A stretch of DNA of 64,000 bases from Nageia nagi. Taxonomy: Eukaryota; Pinophyta. Below the pieces are notes generated by a model. It searched no databases and was not told the origin of the DNA. It worked only from the letters and a program-made list of their open reading frames with translations. Shown in pieces: positions 44,640 to 56,159 of the stretch. A program made the translations under genes and the position numbers. The number at the start of each line of letters is the position of its first letter. Position 1 is the stretch's first letter. The stretch covers positions 51,584,001 through 51,648,000 of the forward strand of contig JBITNC010000001.1 of assembly GCA_050084985.1 (NCBI GenBank). Direction: 5' to 3'.

Positions 44640-45940
44640 TCATAAATATGAATTCAACATAAGAATTCAACTTCACCCTCCCTTAAGGGCAACTTCACCA
44701 ACCTAATAGCATCCTTAAGCTTAGACAATTGAGCTCTCGAGAGGGGCTTGGTGAATAAATCAACGAAGTTCAAGGTGGATGGAAAATACTCCAAGTGTAT
44801 GATGCCATAAAGAATCTTTTTCTTGATAAAATGTACTTATATTTCTACATGTTTTGTTCTCTAATGGAATATAGGATGCTTAGCCAAAGATATCATTGAT
44901 TAATTATCTTAAGAAATCAAATATGAGCCACCTTACTCATTCTCTATTTCTTTTAGAAGATGTCTTAGCCAAATGGCTTTTTAAGTTGCAATAGACATGG
45001 CATGATATTTAAATTTTATGGTGGAAAGAGAAATAGTAGGTTTCTTCTTAGAATTCCAAGAGATAGCACATGAACCAATGTTAAACACATATGTAAAGGT
45101 TGATTTCTATCATCTCTATCTCCTCATAGTCAGAATCTGAGAATCTAGAGAGAAAAAATGAAGGCAACATAGAATACTTGAGAATAAGATCCTTAGTCCT
45201 TGCAATATACCTTTAGATTCATGAAGATTTTCACATCTAAGTTATTAATGAGAAATTCATTCTTGACATTAAGTTAAAAACTTTTCATCTTTGAGCTATA
45301 GAAAAAGTAAGGATAATTCTCATAGTAGGCATCTTTGCCATGGAAGCAAAGGTTTTCTCATAATCTACATTGTATCTCTAGGCAAATCCTTTAGCTACTA
45401 GCCTTGTCTTGTATTTCTCAATATCTCCAACTGAATTGAACTTGACCTTGTAGATCCACTTTTTGTCAATCACATTCTTCTCATTGGGATAAGGAACCAA
45501 ATACCAAGTTTCATTTTTCATAAGTACCTCATACTCCGCTTTCATGGCTTCCATCTAGGACTCATGCTTATAAGCTCTTTTGAAGGTTGAGGGCTCATGC
45601 TTATTATCAATCTTAGCAAATAATTATTTTTTCAAGGTCATGCTCCTTATTACCCTTTGTATTAAAGAATTTTATTCTTGAGATTACTTATCTACATCAA
45701 TATCTAACCAGTTAGGTGCAACTGAAGAGTTCTTTGGATCATCAACATCCTAATTAGAATTAGATTCTTTAAGAAGTTCATTAAACTTTACATCCCATAA
45801 AATAAACATAGCTTTGTAAGATGGAGAGTAGAGCATGTAGCCTCTATGCTAATTGTCATAACTCATAAAGATGCATTTTTCATCTAACTTTTTTCTTTTT
45901 TTAGAAATAATGTAGGAGAATGCTTTACAACCAAATACTC
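44640..45940 (-). pseudogene. C1 copia RT and RNase H, internally deleted
   Basis: Copia RT is read on the - strand: M-E-A-M-K-A-E-Y-E-V-L (45.54 kb), N-E-T-W-Y-L-V, K-K-W-I-Y-K-V-K-F-N, Y-K-T-R-L-V-A-K-G-F and M-P-T-M-R-I-I, then V-F-N-L near 45.28 kb. Just after D-V-K-I-F (about 45.23 kb) the sequence jumps to S-D-Y-E-E and the RNase H end, so the Y-V-D-D region is missing. L-F-T-K-P-L (A-D-x-x-T-K-P-L) and L-R-E-G-E-V end the domain near 44.70 kb. Confidence 0.83.
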
Positions 45941-46089
45941 TAAGCTATGAAATGTTAGGTTTTCTTCCTGAATATACCTTAAAAGGATTTTTACTTTGAA
46001 AATCTTTTTTAGGATATATATTCAAGGTATAAATAGCAATGCTCATAATTTCACTCCAAAACAAACTAAGAAGATTACCTAACATGCAT
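45941..46089 (-). pseudogene. C1 integrase, C-terminal part
   Basis: On the - strand the frame reads R-C-M-L-G-N-L-L-S-L-F-W, then Y-T-L-N-I-Y-P-K and P-F-K-V-Y-S-G-R-K-P-N-I-S. This is copia integrase continuing from 54834: the Glu-Met-Ala codons at the right side of the C2 insertion join the Arg-Cys-Met codons here once C2 and one duplication are removed. Confidence 0.85.
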
Positions 46090-46094
46090 CTAGC
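46090..46094 (-). other. Target-site duplication CTAGC, left copy (copia C2)
   Basis: CTAGC directly before TGAAAGAG at 46095 and again at 54829-54833 directly after CCAACA. It lies in the integrase frame of C1. Confidence 0.9.
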
Positions 46095-46576
46095 TGAAAG
46101 AGTTGAACTATAAACTCCCAAGATCATATGAAAGCTTATACTAACATCAAGATAACTTAAGAAGGTAATCTCACAAAGTGACATAAGATGTAAGTGGTTC
46201 CTCCAACTAGGAGTACATCCATTAACTAGATCTCATTTCACTCACAAATATGAATCTCTTACAATTTTCTTAACTCATCTCCTAAACACTATCCTATAAC
46301 ATAGCTTTATTCCATAAATTAGTGTGTGATCACAAAGAGAAAGCATTCTATTTATTAGTCCAAATCCATATTTGGATCACTCTTTTATTCAATGTACAAA
46401 AGCATAACATGCATATCCTTTTCCTAAGGGATATGATCATGACATGGAGTGTAGGATAAGTAACATTATCATATTGACTTAAATACTTAAGGTATAAAAT
46501 GATACTTTTAAGTATTAGTGAATTTACAAATAGAATTAATACAAACCTTTACAATAATGCATTATACATTCCAACA
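46095..46576 (-). repeat. 3' LTR of C2
   Basis: 482 bases, on the + strand TGAAAGAG to TTCCAACA. It matches 54331-54828, and to its right lies the complement of the polypurine tract (CTCCCTTTTAATG). Confidence 0.9.
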
Positions 46577-47290
46577 CTCCCTTTTAATGTAATATTGGGA
46601 TAGAGTGAATAAGAGAGAATAAAGAAAGAAAGTAAGAGAGTTCTCCTCCAAACAGGTATAATGGAGATGAGAATTTTTTACATATTTATGAAGTAAAAAA
46701 GATCTAGTTTGAGACTCATTACATTGCCACATATAATTATTAACCATAACTAATTTAGTTGTACATGAAGTAGTCATCCCTGAAAGTCATGAAGAGTCTC
46801 CAAGAGCCTACATACCTAAGGTAAGTAACCTATAATCTTAAAAGAACTTTCAAGTCATAAGAAGATCAAATAACAAGATCAATTAGATGCAACATATTTC
46901 TCTCAACAAGGATAAATGAATCATACAAATGCCATCATGAACTAATCAATGGTGCACTATAAGTCATCACGAAGATGCCATGCCAAAAACTCATAGTCAC
47001 TTGTTGTATATAAAACATGTGTCGATTATTATTATAAAATAGAGCATACACATATGAGTTTCTCACATATAAATAATTGAACAATGCCAAAAGACACATA
47101 AGTGTTCCTCACACATGGATAACTAAATAGTGCTAGATTTGCCAATCTTTTTATTTTTAAAATTTTATTCAACAAGTTTCTTATGTAAAGCAAACTTACC
47201 ATAAAGGTGTACAACAAAATCAATAGTATATAGCATAAAATCCTCTTATAGGTGAAGTTGTCATCACAAATATGAATTCAACAAAAGATT
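46577..47290 (-). other. C2 polypurine tract and 3' non-coding region
   Basis: The tract CTCCCTTTTAATG (+ strand) is followed by AT-rich sequence homologous to 43956-44639, with no convincing gene. Open stretches here differ between copies. Confidence 0.75.
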
Positions 47291-47960
47291 TCAAACTTTA
47301 ATCCCCTTGAGGGTAACTTCACTAACTTGATAGCATCCATAAGCTTATAGAACTAAGCTTCAAAGAGAGGCTTGGTGAACAAATCAATGGAGTTCAAGGT
47401 GGATGGATAATACTCCAGATGTATGATGCCATTAAGAACTTTCTCTTGATAAAATGGGTATGGATTATAATATATTTTGTTCTCTAATGGAACATAGGAT
47501 TCTTAGCCAAAGAAATAGCTAACTAATTATCTAAAAAAATTAAAGATGAGCCACCTTGCTCATACCTAATTTCTTTCAGAATATGCCTTAGCCAAATGGC
47601 TTTTTGGGTTACAAGAGACATGGCATGATATTCAACTTCTTTTATGGAAATAGAAATAGTAGGCTACTTATTACAATCCCAAAAGATAGCACTTGAACCA
47701 ATGCTAAACACATCTAAAGGTTAATTTCTTATCATCCTTATCTCCTCCATAGTCAAAATCTAAGAATCTAGAGAAAATAAATGAGGGTAAATTAGAATAC
47801 TTGAGAGCAAGATCCTTAGTTCCTACAACATACCTCAATATTTGCTTAACAGCATTGAGGTGCTCAACATAAGTTTTCTGCATGAATCATGTCATTATAT
47901 TGATTACAAAAGCAATATCCAACTTGGATATAGTCAAATATAAAAGACTACCAATTAATT
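47291..47960 (-). pseudogene. C2 copia RNase H
   Basis: On the - strand: S-I-S-I-x-E-V-E-Y-H-A-M (the S-[ST]-x-E-A-E-Y motif, 47.63 kb), I-W-L-R-H-I-L-K-E-I, L-D-N (about 47.53 kb, catalytic D-N), H-x-R-T-K-Y-I (H-x-R-T-K-H-I, 47.46 kb) and a degraded T-K-P-L near 47.38 kb. Frameshifted but collinear with copia RNase H. Confidence 0.82.
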
Positions 47961-48760
47961 GCTTATAAGTTGTAGCATCAACCAACTGAGAGTTGAAACT
48001 CCAATAAATAATGATTTTAAGAGAGATTGGGATTACAACATATTTACATTCTTCCATTCCAAACTTCTACAAGATGTTTGATATATCCTTAGAATGATTT
48101 AGGTAAGTACAATCTTTGTATTGATACACTTGCATTCTAAGATAGTAGTGCAAGAGAACAAGATCAATCATTTTAAATGTTACCTTAGTTTAGATATGCA
48201 CTTTTGAATGATTTCATCATTTTTTTCACGTATTAGAAGATCATCCACATAAAAGAGAATTAAGACCATATCTTTTCTTTGATTAAGTACATATAGATCA
48301 GAGTCAAAAAAACACTTGGAGAAACCAATGTTGTAAAATACCCTAAAATATTCCTATACTAAGTTTTAAGTACTTGCTTAAATCCATATAATGACTTCTT
48401 TAGCTTACACATAAAGGAATTTTTACCTTCCACAATAAACCTTTCTGATTGATTTATGAAGATTTTCACATCTAAGTCACCATTGAAAAATGCACTCTTA
48501 ACATTAAGTTGAAAAACTTTCCATTCTTGAGCTACAAAAAGAGCAAAGATAATTCTCATAGTAGGCATCTTTACCATAGGAGCAAAGATTTTCTCATAAT
48601 ATACATCATATTTTTGAGCAAAACCTTTATCTACTAACCTTGCCTTTTATTTCTCAGTATCTCCAACTAAATTGAACTTGACCTTGTAGATCCACTTATT
48701 GCTAATCATATTTTCTAATTGGGATAAGGAACTAAGTTTCAAATTTTATTTTTTATATGC
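47961..48760 (-). pseudogene. C2 copia reverse transcriptase
   Basis: N-K-W-I-Y-K-V-K-F-N at 48.70 kb, L-V-D-K-G-F-A-Q-K-Y, then the open stretch 48359-48577: M-P-T-M-R-I-I-F-A-L, F-Q-L-N-V-K-S-A-F-F-N-G-D-L (palm Asp here is Asn-Val, normally D-V-K-S-A-F-L-N-G) and L-K-K-S-L-Y-G-F-K-Q. The catalytic Y-V-D-D-L is kept in L-I-L-F-Y-V-D-D-L at about 48238-48265. Downstream G-x-L-x-Y-L-type blocks are degraded. Confidence 0.85.
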
Positions 48761-49009
48761 ATCTCATACTCCACTTTCATGGCTTCTATCTGGCACTCAT
48801 GCTATGAAGCTTCTTTGAAGGTTAAAGGCTCATGCTAGTTGTTAATCTTGGTAAATAAGAATTTATTCAAAGTCATGCTCCTTGTTACCCTTTGAATTGG
48901 AGAGTTGTATTCTTGAAGTGGCTTATCTACATTAATATCTAACTAGTTAGGTGTAACTAAAGAGTCCTCTAGATCATCAACATCCTCATTAGAAGTAGAT
49001 TCATCAAGA

Positions 49010-49660
49010 TTGAACTTTACATCCTTGAAATGAACACTGCTTTATAGGATGAAGAGTAGAGCCTATAACCTCTATGCTGATTATCATAATCTAAAAAGAT
49101 GCATTTTTCATCTCTTTTTTCTTTTTTCAGAATTAATGTAGGAGAATGCTTCACAACCAAACACCCTAAGGTGAGAAATGTTAGATTTTCTTCTTGACCA
49201 TACCTCAAAAGGAGTTTTACTATGAACAACTTTTGTGGGACACCTATTCAAGATGTAAATAGTAGTGCTCATAGCTTCTTCCCATAAGAAACTAGGAATA
49301 TTACCCAACATGCATTTAGCCTTTTTTATAATTATCTTATTTTTTTTTTAGCAACATCATTTTGCTAAGGAGTGTAAGTAATCATAAATTGCCTCTTGAT
49401 TTCATACTTAGCATAATAGTCATTGAACTCATTGTTGTTATATTCTCTCCTATTATTTGATCTTAACATCTTTATTTTAAGGTTAGCTTGATTCTTAACA
49501 AAGGCCTTAAAAATTTTAAAACTCTCAAAGGTTTGATCCTTATTCTCAAGTAGATACCCAAAGGTCATCCTACTAAATTCATAAATGAAGTTCAAGATGT
49601 AGGATGCTCCTTCAAATGACTTAATGTGAAATGGACCTATCAAATTTAAATGCATAAGTT
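49010..49660 (-). pseudogene. C2 copia integrase
   Basis: The open stretch 49365-49655 starts M-H-L-N-L-I-G-P-F (normally H-x-D-L-x-G-P; the first catalytic Asp is Asn). It shows F-I-Y-E-F-S-R, L-R-S-N-N-R-R-E-Y-N-N (normally R-S-D-N-G-x-E-[FY]; second Asp is Asn) and N-D-Y-Y-A-K-Y. The C-terminal part 49108-49311 has M-L-G-N-I-P-S-F-L-W-E-E-A, L-N-R-C-P-T-K, P-F-E-V-W and L-R-V-F-G-C-E-A. It is enzymatically dead from the two Asp changes alone. Confidence 0.87.
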
Positions 49661-50260
49661 GAAGAGATTGAGATGCTCTTATTGCTTTATCTTTTTCACA
49701 TTTTTATCTATGCATCTTACTAAAAATGCACTTCTCTTGTAGACCAATAAAAAGAGAAATTAAAAGTAAACCTTTCACAAGTTCTTGGTCTTTCATGACT
49801 TGAATACTCTTGTTTTTAAGGTGTCCTAAATAATGGTGCCAAAGATTACCTTTAGAACACACACTAGAAGCAAGACACATCTTTGATAGAACTTGATACA
49901 TAATGTAGAGGTTATTTTTCATAGATCCTTTAACCAAAATGGTAAGTCCTTTCTTAATGCATCAAGATTGAGAGTCAAACTTAAAAGAGTACCCTTTTTT
50001 AGCAGCTTGAATTATGAAGAGAAGGTTCATCCTTAACTTAGAAACATAGAGAACATATTCAAGAATTTTTTTGTGAATCAGCACACTTCTAATTCTTTGA
50101 ACTTCAAAGGTAGAGTTATCACTTATCACAATCACATCTTTTCTATACTTGTGAAAGTTTTCAAAAAACAATTTGTCAAAGCATATAGGTGATTAGTGCA
50201 ACTAGAATCAACAATCTAATTAGATGAAAAAGAATGAGGCATGTAGTAGAATGTCATAGC
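49661..50260 (-). pseudogene. C2 copia protease and GAG-pre-integrase domain
   Basis: I-V-D-S-S-C-T-N-H (about 50.21 kb; normally W-I-x-D-S-G-[CA]-T-x-H) marks the protease active site with Gly replaced by Ser. V-L-Y-V-S-K-L-R-M-N-L-L (50.02 kb) is the V-P-x-L-x-x-N-L-[LF] end. The open stretch 49704-49937 has L-W-H-H-Y-L-G-H-L (the L-W-H-x-R-x-G-H motif), then C-x-x-x-K-M-H-R near 49.71 kb, the zinc-binding end before integrase. Confidence 0.83.
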
Positions 50261-51270
50261 AAAACCAACATGAATATTTTTTTTTAAAGTTTTTTATATT
50301 TCCATTACCTTTATTCTTTTTCTCTTTTCTTTTTGTAGTAATCAACTAACTTGTGACCTTGGATGCCATAATTGTTATAATTACCATCAAACTTTTCTAT
50401 AGGATATGGATTATTTACTTTACCTTTTCCATGTCTTTACTTGAAATAGTTGTGTTTTCGTTATTCCTACTATTGTAGTTGTTGTTTCTGTTGTTCCTAC
50501 TGCTGATGTAGCCATTACCTATTTTCTTAAATATTTTGGAGGAAGAAGAATAAGATTTCTTTTGATAATTGAACTTCTTCTTGAAATGAGTTTTGGGTGC
50601 TCCAAGAGCAATATTATTATCTTTAGGAGAAAAAATCAACACCTTATTGTTAAGGGTTTCTTTATGCTTTAATAGGTACCTAGAAAGATTCTCAAGGGAG
50701 AAGACTTATTCTTCATCATCAAACTTTGTTTTCATAATCATCATAAAGTTTCTAAACTTTGAAGAAAGGCTTTGGAGAATAATGAAGACTATGAACTCAT
50801 TATTAATCTAATTGTATCTATAAGCAATAAGTTGGGTCTTTAGATCAATGATTTTATTCAAGTAGATGGCAACATTTTCATCTTCCTCTTGATGAGATTG
50901 AAGCAACTTTTAGAGAATGGTAAACCTTCTTGAAAATTTTGAACCAAGGTAAATTTGTTTAAGCTTATCTTAAACTTATTTTATTGATGTTGAAGAGGAA
51001 ATCATCAAGAATACATCATCTAAAACTGCATGGTAAATCATAAAAGTTATCAACTCATTCTTAGTGTTGCAAGCCTCTAGTGCTTTCTCATCTATAGGAG
51101 GTACAAGGTTCTAATTCATTATTTACCAAAGCTTCCTTACCTATAATTCAGTTCTCATATGTGATTTCCAAATCTCAAAGTTAGAATCATCAAGAATTTA
51201 TTTGGGTAAAAAGGAGTCTCTCATTTGCTACATAAGAATGTGAAATAATAAGCATTTGGTTAATATCATT
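50261..51270 (-). pseudogene. gag: C2 copia gag (UBN2-type) with decayed zinc knuckle
   Basis: From M-R-D-S-F near 51.22 kb: N-F-E-I-W-K-S-H-M-R (copia gag start), L-E-A-C-N-T-K-N-E, V-W-D-K-L-K-Q-I-Y-L-G (partly frameshifted; UBN2 W-x-x-L-x-x-x-Y), S-L-S-S-K-F-R-N-F and L-L-K-H-K-E-T-L-N-N. A tail rich in S, N and K is open at 50415-50642. The zinc knuckle near 50.35-50.39 kb reads Y-N-N-Y-G-I-Q-G-H-K-L-V-D-Y-Y, where all three Cys are now Tyr (TGT to TAT). It would form the particle shell. Confidence 0.85.
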
Positions 51271-54200
51271 ATATGTTAAGTTTTAACCAAGTAAAAAATA
51301 CATGTTAATTTGAACACAAAATACATGCATGATTTGATTCACAAGTGCAAATATTTTACAACTCAAATAATCCATGTACCCAAATACATTTCTCATCTCA
51401 AGAAATGTAGACATAAAGTGACATTATTGAGGCTTATTTTTTTATCTAAAATTAGGCTTTCACCTAGATGACCACACAAGAGGAGACCAAGTACTACCAA
51501 TCCTCAACTAGTTCACCTTAGTTAGTTTTATACTTTCATAAGAAATACTTACTATTTTTTAAGGTTATGAATTTATTGAATTGACCAAATTATTAATCTT
51601 GATTAGGTTTCAAGTTGTCCTCCTAAGTTATCAAGATAATCCTTGGATGGATGTGCAAACATATGGTATCACTACACACATGCCTATCCACCTACTAGAG
51701 TTATGTCCAGACCAATAGAGAAATTAGAGGTAATTGAGAAGTACAGACTTTTCACCACTTGGATTGTTAAACTTAAAAGCTTCAATCCATCTATCCTCAC
51801 CTCATGGCTCTCAAAACAAATTATGTTGTAGAATGTATGTGTGGATGTGTTCATTTTTAGGAGCTTGCTTACATCAATATTTGCATTTTTTTTATATAAG
51901 CAAATAAAGCAAAAAATGAAATATGAAGTAAAGAACATAAATAAAACATCATCTATTTAAAATTTGAAACCTAAATGTCCAATGGATTTTGTTTACCAAC
52001 CCTTAAAGGATATCTTTACATCATTCCTAATTTTCCAAGTCTATTCCATACTTTGCATAAAATAAGGATTCATCAAATGCATCATAACTTAAAAAAAATT
52101 AAGTAATAGGCAAGCATTATTCCCATAGCTTAAATATTTTAAGTAAACATGCATAATTTTTTATACTAGTCCATTCATAAATACTTTTAAAGAAAACATT
52201 TAAGAGGCATAACATGCATTATTTCCTTAATTTGCATAAGTTTATCTATCACTTTGCAATATAAATACTTAGCATGCATTATTTAACTTAAAAAATAAGT
52301 AAGGAGCATGCAACATCCTATTTGCATTAGTTAACTTAAGGAATTTAGAAAGATACAATATCTAGATAAAATTAAGTAAAAATTTATATAAGTTTCCCCT
52401 CTTTTACTTAAATTTTATCCCTAAAGATAACATAGTAGTTTTACAATAGAAATTTAACTAAGGAAAGTGGAAAAAATGCTAAGCACTAGTGTCTTTAATA
52501 CTAAAAAATATTAATGCCAAGTTTTTTAAAAAATTTCCAACAATAAGCACTAAAAAAAATGCTTAAATAATTTAATTATAGGCATTAAAATATTTACTAA
52601 AAAAAATTATCTTAAAAATTATCTACTTAATGATTTTCTCTATTTAAACAAGTAAGAATTGAATAGGCAATTATGCTCCTATTAGCACTTAAAGAAAAAA
52701 GTCAAATATGTTTAATGCAATTTTACCCCAACCACTCCAAGTAAGTAAAATAAAAAATACTCCAAGTCAAATTCAATTAAATTTGGAGTACTTCTTAATA
52801 AGAAATAAATGCTTTTAGGTAAAAAGTGATGGCCACCCTTTCCTTAACAAGAAGGAGTATACATTGGTTTTACAGGTGCATTTAATGAATATGTTGCAAG
52901 TAAAAAAACTTCAATGCACAAACAACAATAAAAAAGCATTTATTTTATTAAACAAATCAATGGGGGTGACTACACACAATAGAGGCATCAAGGAGGGAAG
53001 CCACCTATGAGGTGTGTAGAGAGGGAAGCCACCTGCGAGGCACATGAGGAGACTATAGAAGAGAGGAGGATCACTCTCACTCTACTCTATCGAGATGCAT
53101 GGGTTTGAAAGGTTTGAAGGATAAAGGAGAGAGCTAGCATGTAGAGCTATGAGAGGAGGAGAAGTGAAGCTAGTAGAGGAAAAAAGGAGTAGTGTTAACA
53201 TAGGCTTAATCTCCTTAATGCATCCAACTAGGGTAGAGAAACACATGCACAACTCAAGTTTGATAAAACACCCTAGAGTTAATGGAGGAGAGGAGCTAAG
53301 GCATCGATAGGAGAAGATAGTGGATCACGTTGCTCATATTTTCATATTCATACAATCTTATCACTTACACACCAAAAAGGAGAATAGTACATGAGGGATT
53401 CTTACAAGGATACAGAGAAAATCATGAGTAGAGAGAGGATTATAAGGGTGAAGGCAAGGTGGTGCCCAAATGAAGAATAGGCTAGCCAAGGCCAAGGTGG
53501 AGAGGTCACGAAGCATTGTTCCTATCAAAGATAATGGTAGAGCTTGGCCACGAGGAAGAGAAGGGCTTAAAGGGCCATAGTGGCAAACCTCATGATAGTG
53601 AAGGTGGAGAAGCTAAGAGGGGAAAACTTAGCTACACAAGGAGGTATAAGGAGGTTTCTAGTAAAGTCATGCATGGAGGAGTACAATGGTGGTCACATCA
53701 AGAGCCAAGCTAGATTAGGAGCTACGCTGGTTAGGTGGTTGCCAAGCTAGAAACTAGTTTTTTTTTTTAATAAACCAAATCCCTTTAAATAAAAAATGCC
53801 CCTCTGAATTTAAAAACTTCTATAATTGCAAAAAAAAATGTTATTAGTGTATACTAATAAGAAATTTTTTTAATGTAACCAACATAGTGAGCAATTTTGA
53901 AAAAAATTGCAAGTATCAAAATAGAGATTAGTATAGACAAATAGGTTTCATCATATTGCTAGTTCAAAGTATATTAAAAAGAACTAGCTCATAGCACAAG
54001 AATTTGTTAGTGTTAATATTACATAAATTTTGTATACTAACCCCTCATTTATTTAAGGAAATAGTAATTTTGATAAAAAAAAATTGCAATAAACATAGGG
54101 GTTAGTAAAAAAAAAATGCTAGTCATATTTGCTTACAAAGGAGCTAACACATTGCAACTAATATGTTAGTAGCAAAATACAATAATACAAAAAATAAGGA

Positions 54201-54316
54201 AGGAAGGATTTTTATACTTTCATAATATTTTTACCTTGACAAGGATGTGAAGAAAAAAAAAAACTCCAAAAACTTGAAGAAGTGCTTTCACACAAGAAGA
54301 AAAGCTTCCACACTAA
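51271..54316 (-). other. Long 5' leader of C2, with a purine-rich island
   Basis: About 3 kb between the primer site and gag without a supported gene, unusually long for copia. Most is AT-rich. The part 52960-53760 is different: much richer in G on the + strand, full of GAGG/GGAG words, with a 26-base imperfect direct repeat starting GAGGGAAGCCACCT (about 52995 and 53021). A 65-codon open stretch there (53516-53713, +) has no recognisable motif and may be chance. The region could be leader or captured sequence. Confidence 0.55.
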
Positions 54317-54330
54317 GCTTTGATACCAAA
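54317..54330 (-). other. Primer-binding site of C2
   Basis: On the - strand TTTGGTATCAAAGC directly follows the LTR end (CTCTCA). It is one mismatch from the Met-tRNA primer site TGGTATCAGAGC. Confidence 0.88.
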
Positions 54331-54828
54331 TGAGAGAGTTGAATTATAAAATAAATAACTCTAAACTCCCAAAATAATATGAAATCTCATACTAACATCA
54401 AGATAACTTAAGAAGATAATCTCACAAAGTGACACAAGATGTAAGTGGTGCCTCCAACTAGAAGTACATCCACTAACTAGATCTTACTTCATTCATAAAT
54501 ATGAATCTCTTACAATTCTCCTAACTTATCTCATAAACACTATCCTATAGCATAGCTTTACTTTACAAATTAGTGTGTGATGCCAAATATGGAGGCTTCT
54601 ATTTATAGGCCAAAATCTCTCTTTGAATCATCTTTTTATCCAATGTACAAAAGCATGACATGAACATCCTTTTACTTAAGGGGCATGCTCATGACATGGA
54701 GTGTAGGACAAGTAACATTATCATATTCACTTAAATACTAAAGATATCAAATGATACCCTTAAATATTAGTGAATTTACAAATAATATTAATACAAACCT
54801 TTATAATAATGCATTATACATTCCAACA
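54331..54828 (-). repeat. 5' LTR of C2
   Basis: 498 bases, on the + strand TGAGAGAG to TTCCAACA, followed by CTAGC. It is homologous to 46095-46576 and to the LTRs of C1 and D. Confidence 0.92.
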
Positions 54829-54833
54829 CTAGC

Positions 54834-55344
54834 CATCTCAATAATTATCCTATTTTTGCTTTCAATAACACCATTCTACTCAAAAGTGTAAGGAATCGTA
54901 AATTATCTCTTGATTCCATACTTACCATAATAGTCATTAAACTCATTGCTATTATATTCTTTCCCATTTCTTGATCTCAACATCTTAATTTTAAGTTAGT
55001 TTGATTTTCAAAAAAGGCCTTAAAAACTTTAAAACTCTTAAAGGTTGATCTTTTTGCTCAAATAGATACTCAAAGGTCATTCTACTAAAGTCATCAAAAA
55101 AGGTCAAGATGTAAGATGCTCCTTCAAGTGACTAAGTATTAAATGGAGCCATCAAATCTGAATGCACAAGTTGAAGAGGTTGAGATGCTCTTATTACCTT
55201 ATATTTTTTAAACTTTTGTCTATGCATCTTACCAAGAATGCACTTTTTGCATAGACCAATTGAAGAAAATATTGAAGGCAAACCTTCTACAAGTTTTTGG
55301 TATTTCATAAATTGAATACTCTTATAGTTAAAATTCCCTAAACT
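54834..55344 (-). pseudogene. C1 integrase N-terminal part and GAG-pre-integrase end
   Basis: On the - strand: C-I-L-G-K-M-H-R (55.22 kb), V-H-S-D-L-M-A-P-F (integrase first catalytic Asp kept), F-F-D-D-F-S-R-M-T, then frameshifted N-R-I-I-I-E-M-A at the C2 insertion point. It joins 46089 across C2. The right end (55344) is cut by the LTR of D, with flank AAACT at 55340-55344. Confidence 0.83.
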
Positions 55345-55827
55345 TGAGAGAATTTAAGTATAAAATAAATAATTCTAAACTCTTAAAATCATATGAAAGC
55401 TTACAATTCACATCTAACAAATTCACAAAGATAATTCAATATGTGAGTGGTTCCTCCAACTAGGAGTACATCCACTAACTAGATCTCACTTCATTCATAA
55501 TATGAACTCTTACACTCTTTTTAACCTCAACTTCTAGACACTATCTACTAAGATAACTTTACTCCATAAATTGGTGTTTGATCCAAAGAGGGAGATTTCT
55601 ATTTATAGGCCAAAATCTCTCTTTGGATCACCCTTTTACCCAATGTAAAAAAGCATGATATGCATATCCTTTTACCTAAGGGGCATGCTCATGACATAGA
55701 GTGTAGGATAAGTTTATTATCATTTTCATTTAAATACTTAAGGTATCAAATGATATCTTTAAGTATTAATAAACTTACATAGAAGATTATTACAAACCTT
55801 TATAAGAATGCATTATATATTCCAACA
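55345..55827 (-). repeat. 3' LTR of copia D
   Basis: On the + strand TGAGAGAATT to TTCCAACA, followed by CTCTCCCTTAATGCAATATTG, the complement of a polypurine tract. It belongs to the same LTR family as the other three. D lies in the GAG-pre-integrase region of C1, and its 5' LTR is outside the window. Confidence 0.88.
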
Positions 55828-56159
55828 CTCTCCCTTAATGCAATATTGTGATAGAGCGAATAAGAGAGAAGAAAGAGAGAAAGTAAGAGAGTTTTCCTTT
55901 AAATAGATACGATGGAGATGAGAACTTTTTACATATTTGTAAAGTAAGAAAGATCTAGTTTGAGACTCACTACTTTGCCAAATAAAATCATTTACTATAA
56001 CTGGTTTCAATGTACATGAAGTAGACATCCAACTAGAAGTCAAGAAGAGTCTCAAAGAGCCTACACATCAAAAATAATTAATCTATAATCTCAAGAGAAC
56101 ATGTAAGTTATAAGCATCTCAAATAACAAGATTAGTTAGATGCAACATATTCATATCAA
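55828..56159 (-). other. D polypurine tract and 3' non-coding region
   Basis: Homologous to 46577-46880 and 43956-44290, ending abruptly at about 56159 (after ATTCATATCAA), where L1 sequence starts. Confidence 0.8.

Larger units (their letters stand above)
46095..54828 (-). mobile_element. Near-complete Ty1/copia retrotransposon C2 (8.7 kb) nested in C1
   Basis: LTRs at 46095-46576 (3') and 54331-54828 (5'), primer site at 54317-54330, gag, protease, integrase, RT and RNase H in copia order on the - strand, with duplication CTAGC on both sides. A long 5' leader (about 3 kb) precedes gag. Stops and shifts occur in all genes. It lies in the integrase gene of a member of its own family. Confidence 0.92.

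Noticed and set aside
53516-53713. A 66-codon + strand open stretch as a host or element gene
   Set aside because: No recognisable motif, composition follows the purine-rich island, and it is antisense to the surrounding copia element.
53831-53852. Short inverted repeat TTATTAG...CTAATAA as a terminator or hairpin
   Set aside because: Seven-base arms in very AT-rich sequence are expected by chance.
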